A stretch of DNA of 64,000 nucleotides, taken from a bacterium HR40. Its GTDB lineage: Bacteria > Pseudomonadota > Alphaproteobacteria > Geminicoccales > Geminicoccaceae. Position numbers and translations under genes: made by a program. Of this stretch, positions 53,498 through 62,493 are shown one piece after another. Every line of letters starts with the position of its first letter. Within the stretch, counting starts at the first letter, position 1. The notes beneath the pieces were generated by a model, which searched no databases, was not told where the DNA came from, and saw only the letters and a list, made by a program, of their open reading frames with translations. Where the stretch lies: the NCBI GenBank assembly GCA_002898275.1, contig BEIQ01000001.1:737899-801898 (forward strand), written 5' to 3'.

Positions 53498-54940
53498 TCA
53501 GAGCGGCTGGGTGTAGGCGGTCTTGACGGTGGTGTAGAATTCGACCGCATAGCGTCCCTGCTCGCGCGGTCCGTAGCTGCTCGCCTTGCGACCGCCGAAC
53601 GGTACGTGGTAGTCGACCCCGGCCGTCGGCAAATTCACCATCACCAGGCCAGCCTCGCTGTTTCGCTTGAAGTGCTCGGCATGTTTGAGCGAGCGCGTAC
53701 AGATGCCGCTGGACAGGCCATAGGGCGTGTCGTTGGCCACCGCGAGGGCCTCCTCGTAGTCCCGCACGCGAATGACGCTGGCGATCGGCCCGAAGATTTC
53801 CTCGCGGTTGATGCGCATGTCGTTGGTGGTGTCCACGAACACCGCCGGTGCGAGATAATAGCCTGGCGTCTCCCGCTCGAGGCGTTCGCCGCCGCAGACC
53901 AGCCGCGCCCCTTCCGCCCTGCCGATGTCGATGTAGCGGAGATCCTGAGCGAGCTGGCGATCGTCCACCACCGGGCCGATTTGGGTCCCCTGTTTGAGGG
54001 CATCGTCGACGACGAGGCCCTTGGTCGCCTCCACCAACGCCGCGACGAAGCGATCGTGGATGCCTTCGGTCACGATGAGCCGCGAACTCGCCGTGCAACG
54101 CTGGCCAGTGGAATAGAAGGCCCCCTGGACAGCGCAGAAGACGGCATTCTCGAGGTCCGCGTCGTCGAGAACCACGAGCGGGTTCTTGCCCCCTATCTCC
54201 AGCTGCACCTTCTTCATCGAGCCCGAGCATACGGCGGCAATGCGCCGTCCGACCTCGACCGATCCGGTAAAGCTCACCGCGTCGACATTCGGCGATGCGA
54301 GGATCGCTTCGCCGACGATCGACCCGCGACCCATGACGAGGTTGAAAACCCCGCGCGGGAGACCCGAACGCGAGACGATCTCGGCGAGCGCCCAAGCCGA
54401 GCCGGGCACGAGATCGGCGGGCTTGAAGACGACGCAGTTGCCGTAGGCGAGCGCCGGGGCGATCTTCCACGCGGGGATGGCGATCGGGAAATTCCAGGGC
54501 GTGATGAGGCCGACCACGCCCACTGGCTCGCGGGTGACATCGACCCAAATGTTCGGCCGTACCGAGGCCAGCCGCTCGCCCTGGATGCGCAGCGCCTCGC
54601 CGGCAAAGAATTTGAAGATCTGCCCGGCACGCGCCACCTCGGCTATCCCCTCGGGCAGGGTTTTGCCCTCCTCGCGCGACAGCAGCCGTCCGAGCTCCTC
54701 GCGTCGCTCGAGGATCTCGCTGCCGATGCGGTCGAGCACCTCCGCCCGCTGCTGCGGGGTACTGCGCGACCAAGCGGGGAACGCAGCGCGTGCCGCTGCG
54801 ATCGCGCGTTCCGTGAGTTCCCGGTCGGCCTGGGCATATTCGCCCACCACATCCTCGAGATTGGAAGGGTTGATGTTCCGGGTCACACCGATCCCGTCCA
54901 CCCACTCTCCGTCGATGTACAGTCTGAACGGTCCGCTCAC
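53498..54940 (-). CDS. Aldehyde dehydrogenase family protein
   Basis: A 480-residue NAD(P)+-dependent aldehyde dehydrogenase. The oxyanion Asn150 is in ITPWNFP, general base Glu248 in QLEIGGKNP, and nucleophile Cys282 in GQRCTASS. The sequence is close to the group that includes alpha-ketoglutaric semialdehyde and related dehydrogenases; exact substrate is unknown. GTG overlaps the cobT stop by four bases (GTGA) with GGAAG upstream, so it is translationally coupled to cobT. The frame is open further into cobT but carries no family motif there. Confidence 0.94.
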   Translation of the reverse strand: MSGPFRLYIDGEWVDGIGVTRNINPSNLEDVVGEYAQADRELTERAIAAARAAFPAWSRSTPQQRAEVLDRIGSEILERREELGRLLSREEGKTLPEGIAEVARAGQIFKFFAGEALRIQGERLASVRPNIWVDVTREPVGVVGLITPWNFPIAIPAWKIAPALAYGNCVVFKPADLVPGSAWALAEIVSRSGLPRGVFNLVMGRGSIVGEAILASPNVDAVSFTGSVEVGRRIAAVCSGSMKKVQLEIGGKNPLVVLDDADLENAVFCAVQGAFYSTGQRCTASSRLIVTEGIHDRFVAALVEATKGLVVDDALKQGTQIGPVVDDRQLAQDLRYIDIGRAEGARLVCGGERLERETPGYYLAPAVFVDTTNDMRINREEIFGPIASVIRVRDYEEALAVANDTPYGLSSGICTRSLKHAEHFKRNSEAGLVMVNLPTAGVDYHVPFGGRKASSYGPREQGRYAVEFYTTVKTAYTQPL

Positions 54941-56007
54941 GCCCACTTCCCGCCTCCTCCTTGCTCTCCGTCGGACTCCTCCTCCCCTCGCGACCGGCTC
55001 ACGCCGGCGCTCTCGAACGTCGCCATGCCGTTGTGGCAGGCGATCGCGGCGCGCACGAGACCGATGGCGACCGCCGCTCCCGATGCCTCTCCGAGACGCA
55101 TGCCGAGGTCGAGCAGCGGCGCGAGAGCCAGATGCTCGAGGAGCAGGCGATGTGCCGGCTCGGCGGAACGGTGGGCGGCCCGCACATGCCGGAGAGCGGT
55201 GGGCCGAACCGCATGCAGCACCGCTGCCGCCGCCGTGGCGACATAGCCGTCCAGCAGCACCGGGACGCGACGGTTGGCAGCCGCGAGCAGGAAACCTGCC
55301 ATCGCCGCGAGCTCGAAGCCCCCGACCCGCCGCAGCAGCTCGAGCGGTCGGCTGCGGGTCTCGCCGTGAAGGGCAAGAGCCCGCGCCACCACCTCGGCCT
55401 TGCGTCGCACGCCCTCCGCGTCGAGTCCCGTTCCCGGTCCGACGAAGCGCTCCGCCGGACCGCCCATCAGGGCTGCAGCGAGCGCCGCTGCGGCGGTGGT
55501 GTTGCCGATCCCCATCTCGCCGACCGCGACGAGATCGAAACCTGGCGACAGGGCCTCGTACCCGGTCTCGAGCGCGCGCAGGAGTTCTGCCTCGCTCATC
55601 GCCGGCGCCACGGTGAAGTCCGCCGTCGGCCTGAGCCCCTCGACGGGGATGACCCGCAGCTCGGCACCGAAGGTGTGGGCGAGCTGATTGATAGCGGCGC
55701 CTCCCCTCTCGAAGTTCGCCACCATCTGCGCGGTGACCTCGGCGGGATAGGCCGACACACCCCGTTCCACTACGCCGTGGTTGCCGGCGAAGACGAAGAT
55801 TCCGACCCGCTCTAGCCGCGGCGGATGCCGAGCCTGCACCGCTGCCAGCCACTCGGCGAGCTCCTCGAGCCGGCCCAACGACCCGGGCGGTTTCGTCAAC
55901 TGCGCTTGATGCCACCGAGCCTGGGCCGCCATGCTGGCATCCGGTTCGGGAAGGGAGGCGAGGAGCTCCTCGACCGCGCCGAGGCTCGAGAATGGATGGT
56001 CCGGCAT
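54937..56007 (-). CDS. cobT: Nicotinate-nucleotide--dimethylbenzimidazole phosphoribosyltransferase
   Basis: A 356-residue enzyme (CobU in P. denitrificans naming) that makes alpha-ribazole phosphate, the lower-ligand precursor of cobalamin. TKPPGSLGRLEELA, FAGNHGVVERGVSAYP, GEMGIGNTTAAAALAA and GYVATAAAAVLHAV are family motifs, and the catalytic Glu sits in DLGMRLGEASGAA. It is divergent from cobS, 105 bases apart, and coupled to the aldehyde dehydrogenase downstream. The C-terminal 25 residues are low-complexity. Confidence 0.95.
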   Translation of the reverse strand: MPDHPFSSLGAVEELLASLPEPDASMAAQARWHQAQLTKPPGSLGRLEELAEWLAAVQARHPPRLERVGIFVFAGNHGVVERGVSAYPAEVTAQMVANFERGGAAINQLAHTFGAELRVIPVEGLRPTADFTVAPAMSEAELLRALETGYEALSPGFDLVAVGEMGIGNTTAAAALAAALMGGPAERFVGPGTGLDAEGVRRKAEVVARALALHGETRSRPLELLRRVGGFELAAMAGFLLAAANRRVPVLLDGYVATAAAAVLHAVRPTALRHVRAAHRSAEPAHRLLLEHLALAPLLDLGMRLGEASGAAVAIGLVRAAIACHNGMATFESAGVSRSRGEEESDGEQGGGGKWA

Positions 56008-56112
56008 GGCAGCCCGCCTTGTCTCCGCCTTGCGACAGTGGAAGAACGGCAGCGGCAATCTGGCGGCAGTGGCCACCGCTGTCGAGACCGCAGCCCCGGG
56101 GACGACCGCTCC

Positions 56113-56856
56113 GTGCTCGAGGATTTCCGCATCGCCTGCATGTTCCTGACGCGTCTGCCTTTGCGGCCGACCCGCCCGGTGGGGCTGCGCGACCTGGCCG
56201 CTGCCGTGTACATGTTTCCGATCGTCGGTGCGCTCGTCGGCGCCGTGGGGGGGCTCGTCTATCTCCTCGCCATCCATCTCGACCTGCCGACTCTGCCGGC
56301 GACGGTCCTGGCAGTCGCCGCCATGGTCGCGGTGACGGGCGGATTGCACGAGGACGGGCTTGCCGACACGGCCGATGCCCTGGGGGCCGGCGAGGATCGG
56401 GAGAAAGCGCTCGCCGTCATGCGGGACAGCCGCATCGGCAGTTTCGGTGCCCTCGCCCTCGTTCTCGTGGTGGTCGCGCGGCTCTCGGCCCTCGCGAACT
56501 TCTGGGATCCGGGTTTCTTCCTGCGGGTGGCGGTGACGGCGGCTGCGGCCTCGCGCGCCGCCATGCCGGTGGTGATGTGGTTGCAGCCGAGCGCGCGTAC
56601 GAGTGGCCTCGCCGCTTCCGCGGGCAGGCCGGAGCCGCCACGGGTATGGGCCGGGATCGCCCTGGCGCTGGCCCTCGGGTTCCTTCTCTTGCCCCCTGCC
56701 GCGTTCTTCGAGGCCGCTGCCGCCTCGGCCCTCGCCGCTGCCGCCACTGCCACTTGGCTCGGTCGTCGTTTCGGCGGCTGTACCGGCGACACGCTGGGAG
56801 CCGTGCAGCAGGTGGCGGAGGTGGCTTTCCTTCTCGCCGTGGTGACCGAAATCTGA
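56113..56856 (+). CDS. cobS: Adenosylcobinamide-GDP ribazoletransferase (cobalamin synthase)
   Basis: A 247-residue membrane enzyme (CobV in P. denitrificans naming) that joins adenosylcobinamide-GDP to alpha-ribazole phosphate in the last stage of B12 synthesis. The N-terminus FRIACMFLTRLPL and GGLHEDGLADTADALG are diagnostic; several membrane helices follow, and GCTGDTLGAVQQ lies near the end. GTG 56113 gives the usual start. cobA follows 26 bases later. Confidence 0.94.
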   Translation: MLEDFRIACMFLTRLPLRPTRPVGLRDLAAAVYMFPIVGALVGAVGGLVYLLAIHLDLPTLPATVLAVAAMVAVTGGLHEDGLADTADALGAGEDREKALAVMRDSRIGSFGALALVLVVVARLSALANFWDPGFFLRVAVTAAAASRAAMPVVMWLQPSARTSGLAASAGRPEPPRVWAGIALALALGFLLLPPAAFFEAAAASALAAAATATWLGRRFGGCTGDTLGAVQQVAEVAFLLAVVTEI

Positions 56857-56882
56857 GCACGCCTGGCTGCGGGAGCGACGGT

Positions 56883-57620
56883 TTGGCTGGACGTGTCTTC
56901 CTCGTCGGCGCCGGTCCCGGCGATCCTGAGCTCATCACCCTCAAAGGGATGCGGATTCTCGGTCAGGCCGAGGTGGTACTCTACGACCGGTTGGTGGCGA
57001 CCGAGCTCCTCGACCTCGCACCGGCTGGAGCGCAGCGGATCTTCGTGGGCAAACGGCGCAACCAGCACGCCCTTCGCCAGGAGGAGATCGGCCGACTGAT
57101 GATCGAGCATGCCCGCCAAGGCCGCATCGTGGTGCGGCTCAAGGGCGGCGACCCGCTGGTCTTCGGCCGTGGCGGCGAAGAGATCGAGGCGCTGCGCCGA
57201 GCCGGTATTCCCTTCGAGATCGTGCCTGGCATCACCGCCGCCACGGGCTGTGCGGCGGCAGCCGCCATTCCCCTCACCCACCGCGACCTCTCCCGGACCC
57301 TCGTGCTGGTCACCGGCCACAGTCGCGACGGCGAGCCCGATCTCGATTGGGAAATGCTCTGCCGGCCGCGTCAGACCCTGGTCTTCTACATGGGCCACAA
57401 GGTCCTCGCACGGCTGTGCGCACGCCTCATCGAGGGCGGCTTGCCGCCGCATCATCCGGTGGCGATGGTGGAGAACGGTACCCTGCCGCAACAGCGGATG
57501 GTGCACGGCACCCTCGCCGATATCGCCGAGCGCGCCGCAGCCTCCGGCCTCGAAGGTCCGGCGATCGTCATCGTGGGCGAAGTCGCCGCCTTTGCCGACA
57601 CCCGAGAGAGCGAAGATTGA
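56883..57620 (+). CDS. cobA: Uroporphyrinogen-III C-methyltransferase
   Basis: A 245-residue SUMT that methylates uroporphyrinogen III at C2 and C7 to precorrin-2, the entry to cobalamin and siroheme. GRVFLVGAGPGDPELITLKG starts the protein, followed by VVRLKGGDPLVFGRGGEE and PGITAATGCAA. No ATG or GTG precedes the conserved start; TTG at 56883 with GGGAG upstream is taken. There is no fused CysG-type dehydrogenase/ferrochelatase domain. It ends nine bases from the stop of the convergent entericidin-like gene. Confidence 0.95.
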   Translation: MAGRVFLVGAGPGDPELITLKGMRILGQAEVVLYDRLVATELLDLAPAGAQRIFVGKRRNQHALRQEEIGRLMIEHARQGRIVVRLKGGDPLVFGRGGEEIEALRRAGIPFEIVPGITAATGCAAAAAIPLTHRDLSRTLVLVTGHSRDGEPDLDWEMLCRPRQTLVFYMGHKVLARLCARLIEGGLPPHHPVAMVENGTLPQQRMVHGTLADIAERAAASGLEGPAIVIVGEVAAFADTRESED

Positions 57621-57629
57621 AGCCGGCGC

Positions 57630-57800
57630 TCACTCGGTGACCTGCTGAATCTTTTCCCCGGCTTTCTCGACGCCTTTGCCGACGGCCTGGACGTTCTCCC
57701 TGGTATCCTTTTTCGCCCCCTGCCAGGTGTCACCGCAAGCGGCGAGGAGCAGCGGGAAAACGAGAACCGCTAGCGACAGCGGTGGCAAGATGCGCGGCAC
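57630..57800 (-). CDS. Entericidin-like small lipoprotein
   Basis: A 56-residue lipoprotein precursor. The signal peptide is VPRILPPLSLAVLVFPLLLAA and the lipidated residue is Cys22 in the lipobox LLLAAC. The mature part GDTWQGAKKDTRENVQAVGKG is the entericidin pattern; E. coli EcnA and EcnB form an antidote/toxin pair tied to stationary phase. The GTG at 57800 has GGAGGGAGAGG just upstream. An in-frame start at 57860 would add a 20-residue n-region and is less likely. It sits 56 bases after spoVR on the same strand. Confidence 0.82.
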   Translation of the reverse strand: MPRILPPLSLAVLVFPLLLAACGDTWQGAKKDTRENVQAVGKGVEKAGEKIQQVTE

Positions 57801-57856
57801 GGACCTCTCCCTCCTCCGTGACTCCTCGACGACGGGGCGGGGCCGCTCCGGCGCGC

Positions 57857-59260
57857 TCACGCGAGCAACTTGGCGTCGAAGCCAGCATCCGTCACGGTCA
57901 TCAGGGCACGCTTACCCCGAAGACGGGTTTCGAGCAAGACATCGTGGCCCCAGAGCTCGCGCACATAGGCGAGGGCCTTTTCGGCATGGGTCATGTCGAG
58001 ATCGCGCCCCTCGTGCTCGTGCACCAGATAGAGCGCCCGCCGACCGCGGAAGTCGGCGTCGTGGATGCGAATCACCGGCAGGGCGTTGGTCCCCACCTGC
58101 TTGAGGAGCTGCGCCTTCACCGATTCCCAATTCTCCTCGTCCGCCACTTGGGTCACGACGAGATGTTCTCCCCTCGGTTTCCAGGCGAAGAGGTCGAGTT
58201 CCCGCATCAGTTCCTGATCCAAGAAACGGCGGAGGAAAGCGACATCGCGATCGCTTTCCCGCACTTCGAACATCTTGGCGCGTCCCTCGGGCGTGCCCGG
58301 CCCGCCGAATCGCTTCTCGATGGCGTGCCAAACGACGAAGCCAACATGATAGGGATTGAGACCACCGGGATGCGGGCAGATCACCTGGTGATGGCGCACG
58401 AGGAACTCGAGGTGGAGATCCTGGGGCAGTTCGAGGGCGTTGAGGATCTTGTGGTGCCAATAGCTGGCCCAACCCTCGTTCATGATCTTGGTCTCGATCT
58501 GAGGGATGAAGTACTGCGCCTCCTCGTCGACGATGGTGAGCAGGTCGCGCTGCCAGTCCTGAAGATGCGGATTGTGATCGCGAATGAAAAGCAGGATGTT
58601 CTCTTCCGGCTCGAGCGGCACCTTGCGCAGATCCGGCGCCGGCGGCTCCTGCCGTCGCACCAGATGGGCGAACGGATCGCGCGGCAGCGAGGATTGCTCG
58701 AGCACCCGTTTTTCCTGTTCCTCGCGCGACAGGGGTCGGATGGCGATGTTGCGGCTGCGATTGAAGGCCAGCGCATGCGCAGCGTCGAGAAAGCGCTCGA
58801 CAGCCTCTGCCCCGATCGACGGATCCTCCATGTAGCGGCGCACGCGGTCGGCACGGGCCTTGACCGCGGCGAGGGTTTCCCTCGGATTGGTGGCGGTGCG
58901 AAAATTGAAGTTGTTCTTGAAGAAATCATTGTGCCCGTAGACGTGTGCCATGGTCAGGATCTGCAGGCACAGACTGTTGTCGCGCATGAGGTAGGCGAGA
59001 CAGGGATCGGAGTTGATGACGAGCTCGTACGGCAGTCCCTGTACGCCGTAATCGTACATGGTCTTGATCTGCTCGAAGGCCTTGCCGAAGCTCCAATGCG
59101 GATAGTGAGCGGGCAGACCATGGTACGCCATGTAGCCGAGCATGGCGTTGTGGTCGCAGATCTCGAACTCCTGTTCGAAGCAATCGAGTCCGAACTCCCC
59201 GACCTTGTCGCGGATGCGCGCGTCCCAGTATTCGAGATCGCGTAGCGTCCAGTTCGTCAT
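57857..59260 (-). CDS. spoVR: SpoVR/YcgB family protein
   Basis: A 467-residue protein of the SpoVR family (E. coli YcgB). Family landmarks include HNAMLGYMAYHGLPAHYPHW, YELVINSDPCLAYLM, HVYGHNDFFKNN, and NEGWASYWHHKI, rich in His and Asp residues that may bind metal. SpoVR affects the spore cortex in Bacillus; in non-sporing bacteria its role is unknown but it is linked genetically with PrkA and YeaH. It follows the yeaH gene by 46 bases. Confidence 0.96.
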   Translation of the reverse strand: MTNWTLRDLEYWDARIRDKVGEFGLDCFEQEFEICDHNAMLGYMAYHGLPAHYPHWSFGKAFEQIKTMYDYGVQGLPYELVINSDPCLAYLMRDNSLCLQILTMAHVYGHNDFFKNNFNFRTATNPRETLAAVKARADRVRRYMEDPSIGAEAVERFLDAAHALAFNRSRNIAIRPLSREEQEKRVLEQSSLPRDPFAHLVRRQEPPAPDLRKVPLEPEENILLFIRDHNPHLQDWQRDLLTIVDEEAQYFIPQIETKIMNEGWASYWHHKILNALELPQDLHLEFLVRHHQVICPHPGGLNPYHVGFVVWHAIEKRFGGPGTPEGRAKMFEVRESDRDVAFLRRFLDQELMRELDLFAWKPRGEHLVVTQVADEENWESVKAQLLKQVGTNALPVIRIHDADFRGRRALYLVHEHEGRDLDMTHAEKALAYVRELWGHDVLLETRLRGKRALMTVTDAGFDAKLLA

Positions 59261-59306
59261 CCCGCTCCGTACCTAAAGGGCGGCGGGAGCACGGCGATGC
59301 TGCGCC

Positions 59307-60527
59307 TCACCTGTCCTCCGCCGCACGTTCGCGCGACATCAAGGCTCGGAAAGCCGGCCACACGTCCTCGCGACGTTCGATCAGCACGGCCTGGAAATTG
59401 TCGGCGTCGAGCCGGCGAAAGCGTTCGAGCATGGAACTCTCGTAATAGTGCGAGCCCATGGGTTTGATCTCGCCGTAGCCGAAAAGGTTGCACACCCGGC
59501 AGAGCTCGGCCGCGGCGCGCAGGGCCTCGGCGTTGTCGGAATCGAAATTGTCCCCGTCCGAGCAGTGGAAAGCATATATGTTCCAAAGTTCCGGATGGTA
59601 TCGCTCGGAGATGATCTCCAAAGCCTTTTTGTATCCTGACGAGATCATGGTGCCACCGGACTCGCCTTTGTGGAAAAACTCCTCCTCCGTCACTTCCTTG
59701 GCTTGGGTGTGATGGGCTATGAAAACGATCTGTACATTGTCGTACTTGGTAGCGACGAATTGGTACAGGAGGAAAAAGAAGCTCCGCGCCAGATATTTCT
59801 TGAGGCGGTCCATCGAGCCCGAGGTGTCCATGATGCAGATGACGACCGCATTGCTTTCTTCGCGGACGTCGACCCGAAGCCGTCGATAGACCAGGTCCTC
59901 CTTGTGGAAGGGGAAGCGCTCCTCTTCCTCGCCGTCGGATTCGGTTTCCCTAGGTGGGGCTGCATCCCAAGCCGTCGCGCTGCCGGCGTGGCCGGTCGCG
60001 ACCTTGCGTCGCAGCCGGGCGCGGACGGTGCGCTTGCGATCGAGATGAACGCGGATGCCCTGTTTGCGGTAGCCCTTGCGCCGCGCCACCCGTTCCGAGG
60101 TCATCTGCTTGAGGATCTTGCGCTCCATGTCGGGCAGCTCGAGATCCTCGAACATGATGTCGACCAGCTCGTCGAGAGTGATCTCGGCCTCGTAGTAATC
60201 GACCCCCGGTTCGCTTCCGGCCGGACCGCTACCCTGGCGGCCGCGGCGGCCGGTCTGGCCGATCACTTGGCCGGGTTTGGTGTCGCCCTCGCCGGTGGCG
60301 ACCCCTCCCTCGTTGTCGCCGTAAACGAAGCGGTATTCCTTGACGCCGCGGATCGGCACTTTGACGATGCGGTCGCGACTGCGACCGATGATGCTCTCCT
60401 CGGCGATGATGTCGGCGATGTTCTCGCGGATCGCCCGCCGGAGCTTCTCGCGATGCCGCTTGCGGTCGCCGGCGCTGCGATCGGACCGCAGAGCGTCGCT
60501 TTCCGACCAGGGGCGGAAGACCGTCAT
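59307..60527 (-). CDS. yeaH: YeaH/YhbH family DUF444 protein (VWA-like)
   Basis: A 406-residue DUF444 protein. A basic N-terminal part with FRPWSESDALRSDRSAGDRKRH leads to a Gly/Arg-rich linker (about 72-105), then a von Willebrand A-like domain whose MIDAS motif DTSGSM is at residues 234-239, in CIMDTSGSMDRLKKYLARSF-like context. In enterobacteria YeaH works with the kinase YeaG under nutrient stress. It lies 34 bases after prkA. Confidence 0.96.
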   Translation of the reverse strand: MTVFRPWSESDALRSDRSAGDRKRHREKLRRAIRENIADIIAEESIIGRSRDRIVKVPIRGVKEYRFVYGDNEGGVATGEGDTKPGQVIGQTGRRGRQGSGPAGSEPGVDYYEAEITLDELVDIMFEDLELPDMERKILKQMTSERVARRKGYRKQGIRVHLDRKRTVRARLRRKVATGHAGSATAWDAAPPRETESDGEEEERFPFHKEDLVYRRLRVDVREESNAVVICIMDTSGSMDRLKKYLARSFFFLLYQFVATKYDNVQIVFIAHHTQAKEVTEEEFFHKGESGGTMISSGYKKALEIISERYHPELWNIYAFHCSDGDNFDSDNAEALRAAAELCRVCNLFGYGEIKPMGSHYYESSMLERFRRLDADNFQAVLIERREDVWPAFRALMSRERAAEDR

Positions 60528-60561
60528 CGCCCCTCCGTCGGTCGCGACCCGGCCACTCGCG

Positions 60562-62493
60562 TCAGTCCTTCCACAGATGGTTGGCGGCGTACTTGAGGAT
60601 CGTGTCGATGCTCTCCTCGTGGTAGCCCTGCTCGATGAGGCTCTTCACCATGGCGTCGTACTTCTGTCGCTGCTCCTCGTCGCGGGTGCGCGCCTTGGTG
60701 ACGATGCGGCTGATTTCCCGGACCGAACTCATGAGCTTGCGCTCGATCGCCTCCTTGAGGGGCTCGTAGGATTGGTAGGAAATCTTCTCGCCGCGGCGGG
60801 TCGCCGCCCACAGATAGGCGATCACTTCCTGACGGAATCCGTCCGCCGCCGGCCCGATGACGGCGATCTGCTCCTCGATCGACTTCAGGAACGCCTCGTC
60901 GGGCTGCATCTCGTCGCGCGTCACCGGATCCTTGACCTTGCTGCGGGTCACGTAGGCCTCGGCATGGTCGAGATAATTGTGGAACAGCGTCTCGGCCTGA
61001 TCCCGAAAGGAGTAGACGAAAGCGCGAGTGATGTCCTTCTCGAGCATCTCGAGATAGGCCTTGTGCAGCGTGTCCTGCAAGAACTCGAGGTACTGGCGGC
61101 GAACGTCGTCGGCCAGGTCTGCCTCCTTGACCATCTGGATCAGCGCTTCGCGCAAGTTGATCGGGTGCACGATGCCGTCGTTCTGGGTGATCGCCGTATC
61201 GAGCGCTTTCATGATGAAACGCGTGGAGATGCCGAACATACCCTCGCGCCGGGCGTCGTCCTGCAGCTCTTGGACGGTGAGCCGCTTCGGCCGCCCCTTC
61301 TCGAGCACCTCCTCGCCGTTGTAGATCTTGAGTTTGGTCATGAGATCGCACTTCGGCGTCGGTTCGAGCCGGGTGAGAATCGCGAACATCGAGGCGATCT
61401 CGAGGGTATGCGGCGCGATCTTGGCGTCGAAACGGGCCCGCTTCAAAAATTTCTGATAGATCTTGATCTCTTCCGACAGCCGCAGATTGTAGGGCACCTT
61501 GACCACGACGATGCGGTCGAGAATCGCTTCGTTGGTATGGTCGGCCCGGAACTTCTGCCATTCCGCTTCGTTCGAGTGCGCGACGATGCAGCAGTCGACG
61601 TAGACCGTGCCATGACGACCCGGCGCCGGTACGAATTTCTCCTGCGTCGCGGTGATCATGGTATGGAGATATTCGGTCTCGTTCTTGAACACCTCGATGA
61701 ATTCGACGAGACCGCGATTGCCAGCGTTGAAGGCACCGTTGAGCTCGAGGACCCGGGGGTCGCCCTCGGAGTAGCGGTCGAGCTTGGAGATATCCTCCGA
61801 ACCGATGAGCACCGACGTATCCTGATTGTTCGGATCCACCGGAGGGACCACTCCGATGCCGCGGCGGGCTCGGGCACTGAACCGCACGGTGCGCACGGGC
61901 ACCTGCTCGTAGCGGCCGTCGAACTCGTGGATCAGGCGCCAACGGCAGATCGGGCAGAGATCCCCCTCGATGCGCACCCCCAGCATCTCCTCGAACGCCG
62001 GACGCAGATGGCGCGGAATGAGATGCAGGGGCTGTTCCTGCATCGGACAGCCGTCGATGGCGAAAATGGGATCGAGCTCCTCGAGCCCGCGCTTGAGGCG
62101 CTCCACCAGCGAGCTCTTGCCCGAACCCACTGGCCCCATGAGATAGAGGACTTGACGACTCTCTTCTCCCCCCATCGCCGCCGAATGGAAGTAGCGCACG
62201 ATCTTCTCGAGGGTGCGCTCCATGCCGAAGAATTCGTCGGCGAAGAAATTGTACACCTTGACCGGCCGGTCGCCGAACAGACGCTTGACGCGCGGATCGC
62301 TCTCGCTGTCGAGTTCGCGGACGCCTTTGGACACGATCATATTGTAGATGCGCCGGTGCGCGAGATCGGCGAGAGACGGATCGGCCTTCACCAGCTCGAG
62401 ATAGTCGAGCAGCGTGCCGCGCCATTCCTTCTTCTGCCGCTCGCTGCGATCCTGCTCGATCAGCGTCGCGAAGTCGCGCCTGCTTTCCTGCAT
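60562..62493 (-). CDS. prkA: PrkA/YeaG family serine protein kinase
   Basis: A 643-residue protein: an AAA-type ATPase domain with Walker A GPVGSGKSS (120-128), LRPAFEEMLGVRIEGDLCPICRW with a conserved Cys pair region, and a C-terminal kinase-like PrkA domain (to about 630). In E. coli YeaG acts in sustained nitrogen starvation. The ATG follows GAGGTGGAACGGA. It heads prkA-yeaH-spoVR; the low-GC upstream region has a perfect TAACATGTTA palindrome about 70 bases before the start. Confidence 0.97.
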   Translation of the reverse strand: MQESRRDFATLIEQDRSERQKKEWRGTLLDYLELVKADPSLADLAHRRIYNMIVSKGVRELDSESDPRVKRLFGDRPVKVYNFFADEFFGMERTLEKIVRYFHSAAMGGEESRQVLYLMGPVGSGKSSLVERLKRGLEELDPIFAIDGCPMQEQPLHLIPRHLRPAFEEMLGVRIEGDLCPICRWRLIHEFDGRYEQVPVRTVRFSARARRGIGVVPPVDPNNQDTSVLIGSEDISKLDRYSEGDPRVLELNGAFNAGNRGLVEFIEVFKNETEYLHTMITATQEKFVPAPGRHGTVYVDCCIVAHSNEAEWQKFRADHTNEAILDRIVVVKVPYNLRLSEEIKIYQKFLKRARFDAKIAPHTLEIASMFAILTRLEPTPKCDLMTKLKIYNGEEVLEKGRPKRLTVQELQDDARREGMFGISTRFIMKALDTAITQNDGIVHPINLREALIQMVKEADLADDVRRQYLEFLQDTLHKAYLEMLEKDITRAFVYSFRDQAETLFHNYLDHAEAYVTRSKVKDPVTRDEMQPDEAFLKSIEEQIAVIGPAADGFRQEVIAYLWAATRRGEKISYQSYEPLKEAIERKLMSSVREISRIVTKARTRDEEQRQKYDAMVKSLIEQGYHEESIDTILKYAANHLWKD

